Below, in pieces: positions 1 to 13,482 of a stretch of DNA of 64,000 nucleotides (its first letter is position 1; the number at the start of each line of letters is the position of its first letter). Origin of the DNA: Diprion similis (Eukaryota; Arthropoda; Insecta; Hymenoptera; Diprionidae). Under the pieces are notes generated by a model that ran no database searches, was not told the DNA's origin, and was given only the letters and a program-made list of their open reading frames with translations. A program made the position numbers and the translations under genes. The stretch covers positions 7,978,493 to 8,042,492 of the forward strand of contig NC_060115.1 of the NCBI RefSeq assembly GCF_021155765.1, in the 5' to 3' direction.

Positions 1-3000
1 ATGAAAGATAAGCATATTTTAGAAAAGCCTAATTATTATTATTATTATTATCATCGTTCGAAAGAAGGTTTTTTTTAAATATGATTTTATAAAAATTTGT
101 AGCATGGCCTACATTCTAGCCATTTTAAGTACAGACTTAGATACCATTATATCGCATGTGTGTAGAAAAAAATAATTAATGTATCATGAAACTATACAAT
201 ACTATGAACTACTCGAGGCGTAATTAAAAATACACAAGAATAAAAATTGTCCATGGTGAAAATAGTTATTCGATGAAGAGATTATAAAATAATGAATATT
301 GTATCAGATTATATGAATATATATTGTTAGGTGATTGTGCATAGGTATGAATAATTTTTTAAAATTATCTTCTTTGGAAACGCGTTAGTAAAATTTTAAA
401 AATTTTAAAAGTAAAAAAAAATATTAAGAATAATAATAATGATAATAACTAATAAATCCACTACGAAAATTATTCTGCTTTCATATTACATTATTTTGTT
501 TAGAATAATATGAAATCATTAATAATTTCTATGAAAAAAATATATGTTTCTTAATTCCTACAATATACATACATATATTATGTTTATCAATGCTACTAGA
601 TTATAGATAATATTCATCTGTAAATAGAACAATTGATATTTCAAGTAATACTAAATGTTTTAGAATATTTTCATCAAAACCATCCATTCGAAAATAACAA
701 TAAACCAATTTGTTTGTTATTATTTTCAAGACGGTATGCAAGAAAATGAAATTAGTTTATTGCAAATAGGAACAGAAGAGGTGATAACTAGGTTTTGCTA
801 GTCCATCAATCTGGCTCCGATTGCTAAATACATTTAACAAGTAATTGAGGCCATTGAGGTTTGCTTACCAAACTCGTGCACGGTTTCTTATACTTTACAT
901 TTTGTCGTTTATATGGGGTACACGTTTTGTTGAATGACGAAATATGTGAAACTACAGTTTGTTAAGTTATCTTTGAAATGTTCTCTTATTTATAAAGAGA
1001 CTAGTGGATTGTTACCATTGCCTGAAATTGTATAGTAAATACTCGTTGATAAATTCGAGGTAATCGCAGGGTAACTAATAGTTGCTAGTTCGTTTACTCT
1101 TACAATGCCGAATAGATAACAGTCGACATTAACTTTGTCTGCCTATCAGTAATTACAGTGATAATAGATTTCCTTGAACTATTGCTGCATTTCACTGCCA
1201 CTGGCCTAGTGTTTACTAAATAAAAATGGGTGTACAGCAATACGTATTCTACACTCTTAGCATTGATTTTCGAGCCCCTTTTTGAAACGTCATTCGACCC
1301 TGTGGACGAAGGATTTCAACAATAAGGTTCACCTAACATAAGCTATTTTTCGCTAAACCTGAATACCTAATCTATAATGTCACCAGGCTAGCATAAAAAA
1401 AATGTAATATTTAAATGACATGCCTCTTCTGTACGTATTTGCAATTAACATCCAGCAACTGATTTTAGCAGATTTACGATTAAGCTTATGTTACACACCT
1501 AATTTGTAAATATTAGATCATATTTTTGTCTTTAATGTAAAATCAACGAGGAGCTCTTAGACTAAAGAAAATAAAGTTGAAAACGTAATGGGAAAACTTT
1601 TTGTACGTTATTCTACTTCCGTCCCGTGAACAATTTTACACTAATAAAATTGTTAATCATCCAACGTAAACGAGTATCAGCAGTGAAATTTAAATAAAAC
1701 TAGCTAGACTCTGAATTAGGCTGCGAAACTAATTGAAGAAAATTTCAATCCTCGCTGTACCCTAGATCCGTTTTATAACTATCAAATTGCTTTCGAACTC
1801 ATGTGAATGTAATTTATCATCATTTTCAGTCAATTGGATTGGCGTGGCCAAATTATATATACATATTCCATTAAAATACTATCTGTTCTTATCAAATGGG
1901 TCACCCTACGAGTAGTACATCCAGTAATTCGCAGCACGTGAATACAGGTGGGTAGGCAATACAAATTGGAAGGTTTCGAACATTCGAAACTGTCTCTATA
2001 AATTAATCATATTCAGCATGAATCAATATGGAGATTAACTACTTTTTCATTGCTAATGTTTTAGTAGTGTCTCAATTTTGCTGCTCCATCCGTTTCATGA
2101 AAATTAAACGTGATTCTACATTTTTAATAAAATTGCATACGACTACGCGAATAAATGATTGGAGAAAAGAGAAAATCACTTAATTCAGCTTGGCGTTGGC
2201 TTGAAATTTTTAATAATATTATGTCCTTAATTAATACTTTTAATTAAAATTTTTTCTAACTCATTTTTCATATACAAACAATTCACCAACAAACCCGTTA
2301 CGATAGAATTGTGAATATAGTTGCCTACACTTAGGCGGATTATACGTACAGTTATAGTGTTGTAATTCGCAATTCTGTGCGTTTTGTAAGTAATTGTATT
2401 GAATTTTGCCAATTAGAACATAACAAGTTAGGTACCAAGCTACTTTCCATCAGATCTTACGTTCGTTATGAATATTATGTTGATTAATATCATGTTTATT
2501 GACTATATAATAGTCAGGTTCATCTGACAATAAGTTTTCAATATATTACGTTATTATATTGTCATAACTGATCAAATTGAGCAATTCCACTGAATCATCC
2601 AAAGAATATTATATTACGACATCTGATATCCTTTGTTTTAAACTATTAGGCTCGTTTGGTCTATCCTTCGGGCGACTTATATTGAACTGAAATCGTTTGG
2701 CTATCAATCAATAACAAATACGACATTGAAAGATAATCATCATTCAGAGGGTGCATCAGTGATCTTACATGGCAGTCTTGAAATTTGAATCCACTGGAGC
2801 GAATAAATCGACGACGTTACCATGCGTTTTCGTGGATGCGCACCAGCAGACTCTTATTCACAGGCAATTCAGAGTACAAGTCCACTCTGAAAAGCTCCGA
2901 ATTTCGCATCAGGTGGAAGCACCTCATCATTTCGCAAAATACTGGAACTAGGCAGAAAAATATTGCGGCAGCAGTTTGCTGTCCATAAACATCAAATGAA

Positions 3001-4143
3001 TAGCGGAGTTGCCCTGACTGGACTTCACCATGCGCATCCATGAAAACTCCTGGTCTAAAGAATGGGGAAATGAAATTCTCTATGCCCATGATCGTGATGC
3101 CAGGATTACGAATTGAGAGAGTAATGAGGCACGTTGGGTCGTGGATTTCAGTGGGAATTTAAAAAATCGTCATAGGAATATGTTACTTCACAAAATTAAG
3201 CAACCATTTCAGGCTAATTTGGAAAGCAGAGTGGGCAAATCACTATATAAAGTAAATTTTTCAATTATCGCGCCTCTCCCAGTTGCATATTTATTTTCGC
3301 ATACACCTTCAATACTTGGCATAAAATTGTGAGAAAATAATTATTTTCAATCCTTTACACTTCCTGCTTCTATGAATGATTCAAGTTACTCTTAAATTAT
3401 TGTTGATAATTTAAAATCCTGGAGAATAAGAGTGTTTTTACTATATCTATCACAATCTTTTTTCAACGCATCACGAAGTAGAAAGATGAGAGAGTGTATA
3501 GAGTCGGTATGTCAGTGACGGCGTCGTCGGTACTGCCAAATCCATACTAATTGGCTCTTCGTACTAACGTCGGTAACTCGCTATTTAATTTTTCTAACAA
3601 GCGTTATGTATGGGCGACCGTTGAAATTATCGAAAATCGCATAGACCATACAATGGCCTGCTAGGGCAAAATGGATAATGGATTTTCGATTGGTGCGTTC
3701 CGAAATTAATTGGCAGCGCTAGAAATTCCCTAGGACAGAGACAGAGCTGGTCACGAACTTGGCAGCTCAACAGAGATGAAAGATTGTTGATAGTACTAGG
3801 AACCAATTTATATATTTCAAACTTCAGCAAAACTCAAACAAAGTGTGAACGCATGAGGCTGAAATTTGATAGCGAGATATCTATTATCATAACATTTTAA
3901 TTGCTTTAACGAATCGTCAATTTTACCTGTTTCAATATCTGAAATAAAATCGATTTTTTCCGAATAATCAGCGAATCCTAGCTTAACTTAGCGAAAAAAG
4001 CCTAAAAACGCTTTAAGACAAGAAAGAAAAATAATTAACATAAATTTGATATTTTTTCATGTGGTCCATTCTTCCCCGGATTTTTTAGGAAAAAGCAAAA
4101 AAATACAAATATTGTAATTCGTAAACTCTAAGAGCATATTACC
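1..4143. other. Non-coding AT-rich region with decayed fragments
   Basis: No reading frame here resembles a known protein or joins to others through splice sites. The stretch is AT-rich, with a short ATT microsatellite near 35-56. At 2817-3060 there are two related fragments in opposite orientation, each encoding an RIHEN motif (see findings). It may be the long first intron, or the intergenic DNA, of a minus-strand gene whose first exon could lie at 4143-4257. Confidence 0.5.
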
Positions 4144-4257
4144 TTAGGCGGTCCATTTTGCCGCGGGCTCCTGTAATTCAAAATTATGCGACTTCCACCA
4201 GTACTGCATCGTGACGATCAGCTCAGCGTCGACATCCGGTAGACCGTAGAAATCCAT
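4143..4257 (-). other. Candidate 5' exon / 37-codon small ORF (minus strand)
   Basis: On the minus strand an ATG at 4257 opens a 37-codon frame (starts MDFYGLPDVDAELIV) that stops with TAA at 4146-4144, one base before a good donor (GTAATA at 4142). A second, overlapping ATG at 4156-4154 opens another frame (MDRL) that runs through this donor. Either this is a 5' exon with an upstream ORF overlapping the main start, or the peptide itself is the product. The flank toward 4400 is GC-richer than its surroundings, as expected for a promoter. I do not recognise the protein, and no downstream exon was identified below 4140. Confidence 0.3.
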
Positions 4258-5344
4258 TTCGAAATCACTGATTAAACTTTACCCGAGTGTCTTACGAGAC
4301 GAAAATTCAACCGACGAATTTTGTTCGTTCAAACGCCTTCGCGATCTCACTTCACCTTCACTTCGAATTACACATCGCGTCAATCCCGCTATACGTAACG
4401 AATTAGAGATATAAAACAAACATCCGCGATTACTTCGCACATTTATCTTACTTGAAAATTGACTAACAGAGTAATGAAACGATGAACAGCACGCAACGAT
4501 TTGACCGTTACATTAGCAGTCAACTGTTTAGAGGCGTCTCGATTATTTGTTGATTGTCGATTGTTTTTATACTTACGCCGCTACTCACCCATCCCGCCAA
4601 AATCAGTTAGCAAAAAGTTCACGATGAATTGCTACCAACTGTTTCAGATAAAAATTCATTTAAAAACTCGTCAAGACAGTTTGCAGACCCGATTCATATA
4701 TTAAACTAATAAATACACATTTACACATTAATTATTATGCCGCTGGCGGAGAATTGCCATGCGACGCAATTAGAGCATCGTGATTATTACCTCAATTTCA
4801 TTGAGTTGCATTTGCCAAACGTCCTTAGCCGCCGATTTGACTTCGTGCCTCTGTATGATAGCCAACTTCTGATTGCTGCTAACGTCATGCCGATCACTTA
4901 TTATTGTCACTTCATTATAGAATTGAATTTGCACTTACACATGAGTAATGATTAAAAGAAACCACTTGAAACTTGCTCTACTAATTGCTAAAACGGTTCT
5001 TTAATCGCTAAATCCAGCAAAATCGAACCCTTGAACATTAATAACTTGCGCGGTCGAGTCGAAGTATCGAACATGCGATGCGTAAACCGGAACACGAACT
5101 ATGGTATATCGAACATGGTAACACCTGAACGCTTCCGGCGTATATGCATTGCGCTTGTATATAGGTATATATCAGTGATTGCGCTGCTCACTAGCGCCAT
5201 CAAGTCCAGATTCCGCAAAACGGAACTACACTTCACTACAGTCATAGCGTCAATAATGGCGGATAGTCGGCTATCTACGGTATATTAGTCGGAAAGTTGG
5301 CGTGGGTCCTGTGTCGGCCGAAGCGAGCGTCGGTGTTCTGTAAA
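4258..5344. promoter_or_regulatory. Intergenic/promoter region upstream of CPSF6
   Basis: This is probably a shared divergent control region between the candidate minus-strand exon at 4.2 kb and CPSF6. Open frames at 4501-4704, 4737-4955 and 5031-5288 lack splice continuity and family resemblance. The last 60 bases before 5345 are GC-richer and probably form the CPSF6 5' UTR. No TATA box was identified. Confidence 0.4.
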
Positions 5345-8300
5345 ATGGCTGACGGTGACATTGATTTGTACGCCGACGATCTCGAGCAAGATTTCGCACA
5401 GGTAAGTCGAATTATTATGAAAATCCCTGGCCGTCGACCCCCGCGTAAGTGTTTTACCTAAATTTCTCGAAAACTCGATATCTGGGCTAGTATTTAGCCA
5501 GGAGAATGTTCTGTTCGCTTCCGGCGTCATGGTCCGGATAACGATCGCATATTATTCAATACCGAAGCGCTATCAAATTATCTATAGATTTACGCCAATT
5601 CATGTGTAAACTACTATCCATACTCTTTTTACAATTCAGGACGAATTTGCTGGAGAAGGTGTCGACCTGTATGACGACGTGATCGCAGCACCTCCAGGTG
5701 GAAATAGTGGAGGGGCTAATTCTGGTGGCGGAGCAGGCGATGGCGATACAACCTCACCTAACGAGGAGACTAACGGCAGCGCTCCTTATCATCAATTGGG
5801 CAACAACATTCAGCCCAACCAAATTGGAAGACGCCACCAACTTTACGTTGGAAACTTGACCTGGGTAAAGCACAATTATTACAATTATTTGTCCGAGCCT
5901 TTCTTCGTTCATCTATGCTGATTGTAGTACGAGTCCAATTCTTTGAGTTAGCTTTGCATGGTGATTGAATTGATGATGACAAATTGCTTCCTTACCATAA
6001 GGCTCAATGTAAGCTTGAATCCATCTCCAGCTTTAGCTTACGATCAAGTTTGAAAGGTAGCATGACAAAGTTTTTAGTGCTTTGGCAATTCGTGTTGCAC
6101 ATTTGTTCTCATCATTCTTTTTAGATTTATATAAGTTCAATGTATTACAAAATTGTCTAAACTATGAAAACTTGAATAGTTCCAACTAATCACTAATGCC
6201 TTCCCAAAAGTTATATGTTAGGTGGTTAATTCTAAAAATTGTCGGTCATTTTAAATATTAAATATTACACTAACGATAGAATTCAGCATTCATGGGAAAT
6301 TTATCAGAGGTTTACTTGACCACTTGCAAGGAGATAGTAGGGTAGTCGGGTCTCAGAATATCTCCATACTTGTCGTAGGAGAAGGTTAGCTCTTGACTAT
6401 TAAGTGCACAAAGCCAAATTGGGCTAGATAGCGAAGAATACCTGAGAAAAATATCTTCCTAAAATATAAAGTGACTTATAATAAGACTGAGTAGCCTAAA
6501 CTGTAGAAAAAAATTGACCATTTTTTTTTAATCAAGTCGAAAATATTGTTCCAAATGACGAAAAAAAGATGCCCTCCATGTTTTGGCTCTTAATATTATT
6601 ATTTAGAGGTGCCTCATCGCGATTTTCCATTTCCCATTTAAATAACGTCTGAAATTTTTCTATTAACTTTGGAATTTCATAACTCGGTAACGCGTTAGTA
6701 GACTGATAAGAACAGGAAGTATTTTTGTAGGGAATTCTAGGCTCTACGAAAAAGGCCTGATATCATTTCATGATAAATCTACTCTATCAAAAGTGATTTA
6801 TGGTCCTTTTTTTGACCTTTTACCTTAAACAACTTTTGAAGTAGCATATTTATCATGAAATGATGATAAAGCCTTTGTAGAGCCTTCAATTCCCTACAAA
6901 AAAACCTTTCTGGTCTTATTAGCACATTAATGTATTGACGAATTATAAAATTCCGAAGATGGCAACAAATTTTTCCCATGTTATTTAAAAGGGAAATAGA
7001 AAATCGGTACAGGGCACCTCTAAATCTTAATATTAAGAGCTGAAACTTGGACAGCAGCTTTTTTTCGTCGTTTGGAACAATATTTTCAACTTGAATTTAA
7101 AAAAAAATAGTTGATTTTTTTATACAGTCTAGGCTACTCAGTCTTATTGTAAGTCACTTTATATTTTAGGAAGAGCTTTTGCTCGGGTATTCTTTGCTAT
7201 CTAGCCCAATGGCTTTGTGCACTTAATAGTCAAGAAGTAACTTTCCCCCACGACAAGTATGGAGATATTCTGAGACCCAACTACCCTACGTCTCCTTGTT
7301 AGCTCACTTACGGAAGTCAACTGTCATTTTTCACAAACTATTTATTTACAACTTCTGTTCTTAGTGTTTCATTACAGATAACATATGAATCAATTCTTCG
7401 CTGTTAGTACATTTCTTTCTCAGTCCCCCCACAATAAATGTCATAGACTGCGTTATGCTTTGCTGTAACGTCGCAAACATCCATTTACTTGATGTGCTCA
7501 GAATATCCTTGTCATGTGGGAAAAAAGTGGTGACTAGTTATTTTGAATAAGTTTTTAGTATCTCTGAAATAAATTAGTAAGGGTTCAAAAAGAAAAACGA
7601 GTTAGCAATTTCTATACTTCCACTCATATGGTTTTCATATTTCCAGGGAATGATTTCTTTTTCCGTGCTTCAGTAGCATACACAATTGAAACACTGAATG
7701 TGTAATCATACGGAGCATATTGACTTGTCGTTATAAATTTAAAATTACACTTCACATAATACATAAACCAATATAATTAATTCATATATGAGTAATAATA
7801 TGCATAACAAAGAAATACTCAAGTTTTGGGAATTTTCTGTTGCTTGGTACTAATTAACATGATTGGATTTTGTTTGGATAATGTTACAACGAAGCCATTC
7901 AAGGAGATTTTTCAACTGTCTTTTACAGAATTAATGAGGAACTGCATAAATATTAATTTATCGACTCATGTTATTTTCTAGTGGACGAGTGATCAGGATA
8001 TAACTGATGCAGTTCAAAGTATCGGCGTTCCTGATTTTGTCGAAGTGAAATTTTTTGAAAATCGTGCTAACGGACAGTCAAAAGGTTTCTGTGTCATATC
8101 CCTCGGTTCTGAACAAAGTATGAGAATATGCATGGAACGGCTTCCTAAGAAAGAACTGCATGGACAGAGCCCAGTTGTGACATTTCCAACCAAGCAGGCA
8201 CTTAATCAGGTAACACATTATTATGATGATAATAAAATTAATGGTAATTATTTCGGCCTTGAGACTTCTAAAATTTCAGTTCACCGAGGCAACAACCGTT

Positions 8301-11300
8301 ATCAACCTATCCGTACTGATATTTACATACATCTTTGAATTTTGTTGGCATAGAAATTTCTTGAAATATGTATGATTGGAATGTTTTTGATTTTCTGACT
8401 GCGACACATGTTGAAATTTTCATCAGTTAAGTAACGGTATTTGTTCTTAGTTTGAGTCTCAATGTAAGACTCGACCAGCTCCAGCTCCTCAACAAAGTCA
8501 AAATCAACGCCCACACAATCCACATCAACATCAAACATCCTTACCTCCTCATCAACAACATCCCCAGCATTCTCCACATCCCCAACACCCTCAACACCCG
8601 CAACAAAACCACGGCCCCAGAATGATGATGGGACCGCCGCAAGGCGTGCGAAATCAACGCATGCCCTTGCCTGGTATGGGACCTCCTGGGCCTGGAGGAC
8701 CTGGACAACAGGGCCCTCCAAGAATGCACGGGCCACCCATGGGCCCTGGTGGACCTCACCATCCTTTACCTGGTCATCCTAATCAGGGTCCACCACCACC
8801 AGGCTATCAGCAAGGTCCTTGGAACGGACCTAGACCCAATGGTCCGCCTGGACCACCACGAGGGCCTGGTGGACCTGGTGGCCCTCCACAACAAGGACCA
8901 CCAGGACCAGGACCTGGACCACAACATAGACCACCCGGAATGGTAAGTGCATGTACTTGGACAAATTCTCATATAAATTTTTATTCTACGCTGTCTCAAT
9001 TTTACGTAAATTTTTATCTTATAAACCATGTATATAACTTCCTCACTTGTGTGATTCAGCAATTTCACGGCGGACCACCTGGACCTCCGGGACAAGGGCC
9101 ACCTCGTGGGCCACCTGGACATCCTGGAGGACCGCCCGGCGATCCTAGAGGAGCCCCACCTCGTCCGGACTGGAATAGACCTCCGGGTAAGTGTTGATTT
9201 GCATTGTTCTTCTCCCTTTCTGTCAATATGCCTACTAAGAAGAGTATTCATGGTACATAGGGATGCATCATGGACCTCAGGGACCACCAGGTTTCCCTCA
9301 ACATCAACACATGCAAGGCCCGCAACCTGGTCAAGGCCCCCCGCAAAGAGGACCTCCTCCAGGTTCTATGGGTGGTGAGAGTTTTAATACATTGATAAGC
9401 ATCGCATTTTTGCAAACATAAAAATGTGTGTGTGTGTTTTTTTTTTTCTATTAGCAATTTAGGTACTTTGATTTATAATTGCTCAATAAAACGTTCACAG
9501 CAAGTATTTCTTCACAAATTTGACTATAGGCAAATGTAATTTTTATGGGAATATGAAGCTAAATAAGATTTATTGCAAAGCTAGATTTTTTTCAGTTGAT
9601 AACTACTCCAGCTGACTGTATAATTCTGACAAAAACTGTGACTAGACTGTTCGACTCAAGACAGATAGGAGAATCCTCAAAACATGGCCAGTAATTGCAA
9701 AATCTATTCAATTAGAAAATATGTCTTGATAATAATGCTTCTACTATTGGGATCTACACAAACTACCAGACCCCAAATTTGACTATGCGTATCCTAATGT
9801 GAAAAATGATCAGCAATGTTACCAGGTCCAGGTGGACCTCCACCAGGACATGGTGGGCCACCTCAAGGTCCACCACAAGGTCCACCAGGGGGACCCGCTC
9901 CTCATGTGAATCCAGCATTCTTCCCACAAGGTCCGCCGCATCAACATCCTGGACAGCATCCTGGTGGGCCACCGGGACCTCCTGGTCCGCCGCATGGGCC
10001 ACCTCACGGACCCCCGCACGGGCCTCCTCATGGCCCACCTCATGGTCCACCGCATAATCAACCACATGGACCCCCACATGTACCTCCGCATCCTTATGGA
10101 CCACCTGCTGTCCAGGTACATTATTTAAAAAGTCTTTTATTTCAAAGCTCAATACCATCTCAAGTTTTTTGTTGCGAATTCATTACTTTCATGATTTTTG
10201 CTACTTTCTATTGAATATCAAAGCTTCATCGATTATTCTGTGAAGGATGCATCGCAATTTATACCTTACAGTGAAGATTGTTTACGAGTTTCATGTCAGG
10301 AATTTCCCATGTAAGCAAACATATAAATTCTCTGTGATGACTAATGATTGAATCTGGATAAATGTCAAATCTCTTAGCTACTAATTTTCTTTTTATTGTA
10401 AGTACTCAGTTTCTTTATCCCAACAGGTTGAATTTTATATGAAATGTTTTTTTCGTATATGAGCAACTTATAATACCAACTTCAAAGGATTTTTTATAAT
10501 TTTGAATAAACATACTACCCCATATACATTATTGCACGCAACGTCAAGCTTAATATTGCACACTCAAATTCTAAATGTTGACAAATCATTCACTGAGAAT
10601 CGGTGAAAATGTGAGCGTTAGGATAGACAATATTTTATGCTCACAGGGTGAAATGTTCCTTGGCTTTCCTTTCCTGTAAGTCGTAATTTTTCGAAAACTG
10701 GTTATTCTTAGGTTCACAAAACAAAGGTATCTCTTTAGTGTGTGCATACTCGTGTTAATACAGTTTTTAACCAAACTATACACTGTGTATTCCTCCCTGC
10801 TTATTATAGGGTGTTGTGACAATTCAATAGCTTTTACAAATTAATTACCCACAGCCAGGTAGTTGGATGTTGTTGTAATTATTTTATGGAGCAGCACCGA
10901 AATGGGTTTATATAAATTTTTTTCTACTTAACACCAAGGGAAATAGCTACTTGTTCTCATATTGCAATAAATTACAATTTTTTTTCAGCCTCCTTATGGA
11001 GCTCCTGGTCCGGATCACAGGCCGGAAGGACCCCCACCACTCACTGAACAGGAATTCGAAGAAATCATGGGTCGAAATCGCACAGTATCATCGTCGGCGA
11101 TAGCTCGTGCTGTGTCAGATGCAGCTGCAGGGGAATATGCTAGTGCCATTGAAACCTTGGTTACAGCTATATCTCTTATAAAACAATCAAAAGTAGCAGC
11201 CGATGATCGTTGCAAGATTTTGATAAGTTCACTGCAAGACACTCTACGTGGGGTGGAGACGAAAAGCTATGGATCCGCACGCAGAGGTGAATAATTAATT

Positions 11301-13482
11301 TCTACATGAATATCTCGTGATCTGTTTGGTACACCAACATGTATCAACGCATGGCACTTTTCAAAAGCTTTTTCCGAAAAATGATCATTTTCTTCCAGAA
11401 CGTTCACGCTCGCGTGACCGCGAAAGGAGCCATCGAAGGCGAAGAGATCGTTCAAGGAGTCGTGATAGAGAATATAGAGAGCGCAGCAGGGATAGAGACC
11501 GCGACAGAGATAGGGAACGTGACCGCGAAAGGGAACGCGATCGTGATCGTGACAGGGAACGCTACTACAGCGAACCTTATCCTAGAGAGAGATCACGCAG
11601 CAGAGAGAGAGAGCGCGAACGTGAACGAGAGCGCGAATACAGGGAACGTAGCAGAGAAGAAAGGTGAGCTGAATATTAATTTCTTGCATGAAGCTGGTTT
11701 GCTGTAATTACGCAACTTGAAATCAGAATTTGGGAAAAAAAAAAATATTCATGTTTCACAGTTTTACTTTGAAGTGATAAACAGTTTTTGATTGTCAAAT
11801 GTTGACCAAATCAAGAAATACAGATAAAGAATTGGGAGATTAAAATGTTCATGAAATTGCCCTCAATGATCGCATCGACTCATTGTAAATTTTAGGCACA
11901 AGCATGCACGTGCACTACACATTGGTATTTTTTACTTGTTATATAATTATTCAAAATTGGATCAGCATTTTATTGGTATTTTTTATTCTGTATTTATCGC
12001 GATCTATCAACTCAATATTGTGTAATAACACATGTTCAAGATGGTTAGGCTGATTCTAAGATTACGCTGTATTCTTATGTTTAAATTTGGGAAATATTAA
12101 TACCACATTAATGTGCAACTTTGTCATGTAAATATCCAATGTATCTGTGTACAGACGTATTTCATAGTTAGATGGTATCTTTTCAAATAGGGGATAAGTG
12201 ATTGGTAGTTTTATTGCGCAATAGCCAACAGTCTCATGTTGAAGAAGAAATGAAAATTTTTTCTGCAATGGTTGATCAACGTTATAGTAAAGTAATTAAA
12301 TGAAAGTACAGATCAGTTCTAGGAGCTTCAGTTGGTGCATCGGAATTCAATCATGAATCAGTGACAAGTAATTAGGGCACATGTATAATTTGTACTATTA
12401 GGCATGCATTAACAGGATTAATGTATAGTTGTTTCATGTATCAACTGAAATTTAGAAACCAAAACATGCGAAATTGGCTGGCACATACCTAACAAAATTG
12501 AATGGAAATGAGGGATTAAGAGAAAGTAGGAATATAATTTGTAACAAATTTTAGCACATTTATTTTTGCTGCTGCATTTGTATATTGGCTGCCAATATTT
12601 TTCCAGAATCTATATACATTTAAACTTTGTTAATAAACATAATTGAGTCCCGTTGAACTATCTTTTAGATTCTATGTTTTCAATTAGTTTTGCGCGAACT
12701 GCTTATAAATTCGGATAAAAGAAAACAGACCTGGTCCTAAAGAAATGATTTGTATATCTAATTAACTTGGAAGTGTTAAAACCCGTCAGTCATGTAACAA
12801 TCCGTCCATTTTTCATTAGTACAACACGTCAGGCAGCCAGGCCGCGAGTTAAAGAAGAACCTCCAGAGGCGGCGCCTGTACCATCATCCAAGTCGTCTAG
12901 GTAATTTACTTTTTTACATTATAAGCAAACGTGAGTAGATGGAACAGGGTTGTGATCAGGACTTTGATTGGTCAGTCTATTCATTTATGTTACATGCGAA
13001 CGAGTCTAAACCGAATGCATCAATTACTACTTATGTAAGATGTCACTATATTGTTCTTATATATTTATATAATGATGAATTTTTACTAAGATGAAATGAA
13101 ACTAATTGATTAATAAGTACAATGTGAAATATTTTTGTTGTATACACTAGGTACAACTTAAATCGGTTTCTGAAATTAAGAAACCTTGTAAAATACGCAT
13201 ATCACTGATAATTTGAATTAGTTTGTTCAGAATCTAGCAATCGCGGTTAAATTCATTATGCGTTTAAATTCATATCAAAGTGAGACAATTGGCTGATATC
13301 TACTGCGTAGGTATTATGACGATCGCTACAGAGAACGTGGTGAACGTGAAAGGGAGCGAGAACGAGAATCGAGCAGAAGACCGGCGGAGCGTGAACGAGA
13401 GCCAGAACGTGAACGCGAGAGAGAACGGGAACGGGATCGCCGCGACGAGAGAGGAGACTCTTCACACCGTTCGAGACATTGA
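5345..13482 (+). CDS. CPSF6: Cleavage and polyadenylation specificity factor subunit 6 (CFIm68)
   Basis: Large subunit of cleavage factor Im. With CPSF5/NUDT21 it binds UGUA sites in nuclear pre-mRNA and guides poly(A) site choice. Coding exons: 5345-5401, 5640-5864, 7982-8209, 8451-8942, 9060-9186, 9261-9374, 9814-10115, 10989-11286, 11399-11663, 12820-12900, 13311-13482. They total 2361 nt, 786 aa, all in frame. The N-terminus is [12 protein letters not shown]. One RRM spans about residues 86-170, with LYVGNL as RNP2, SKGFCVIS as RNP1, and the family stretch [15 protein letters not shown] Gly/Pro/His-rich middle (about 185-530) includes repeated HGPP units and the conserved HVNPAFF. A conserved helical block follows (EQEFEEIM to SYGS, about 533-612), then an Arg-rich RS-like tail of RE/RD/RS dipeptides ending RSRH. 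It is longer than human CPSF6 (551-588 aa), mostly because of the GP-rich region. Intron 2 carries a foldback element. Confidence 0.95.
6327..7298. repeat. Foldback element: ~0.97 kb inverted repeat in CPSF6 intron 2
   Basis: Two arms of about 480 bp are reverse complements almost to the centre near 6809, where GGTC and GACC flank a short T run. For example, GGGTCTCAGAATATCTCC at 6349 recurs in reverse complement at about 7259-7276. CTATCTAGCCCAATG at 7197-7211 mirrors the segment near 6420. The arms differ by scattered substitutions and small indels, so this is an aged element and not a fresh artefact. No coding capacity or certain target-site duplication is seen. It resembles a non-autonomous foldback or large MITE. 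Being intronic, it would be transcribed with CPSF6 and could fold into a long hairpin. Confidence 0.9.

Noticed and set aside
8323-9287. Long minus-strand frames antisense to CPSF6 exons (137 and 173 codons)
   Set aside because: They are open only because the sense strand is Gly/Pro/His-rich; no splice continuity or family resemblance.
11339-11707. 122-codon plus-strand frame over the CPSF6 Arg-rich exon
   Set aside because: Frame-shifted shadow of the RS-like domain; the true frame joins neighbouring exons in phase.
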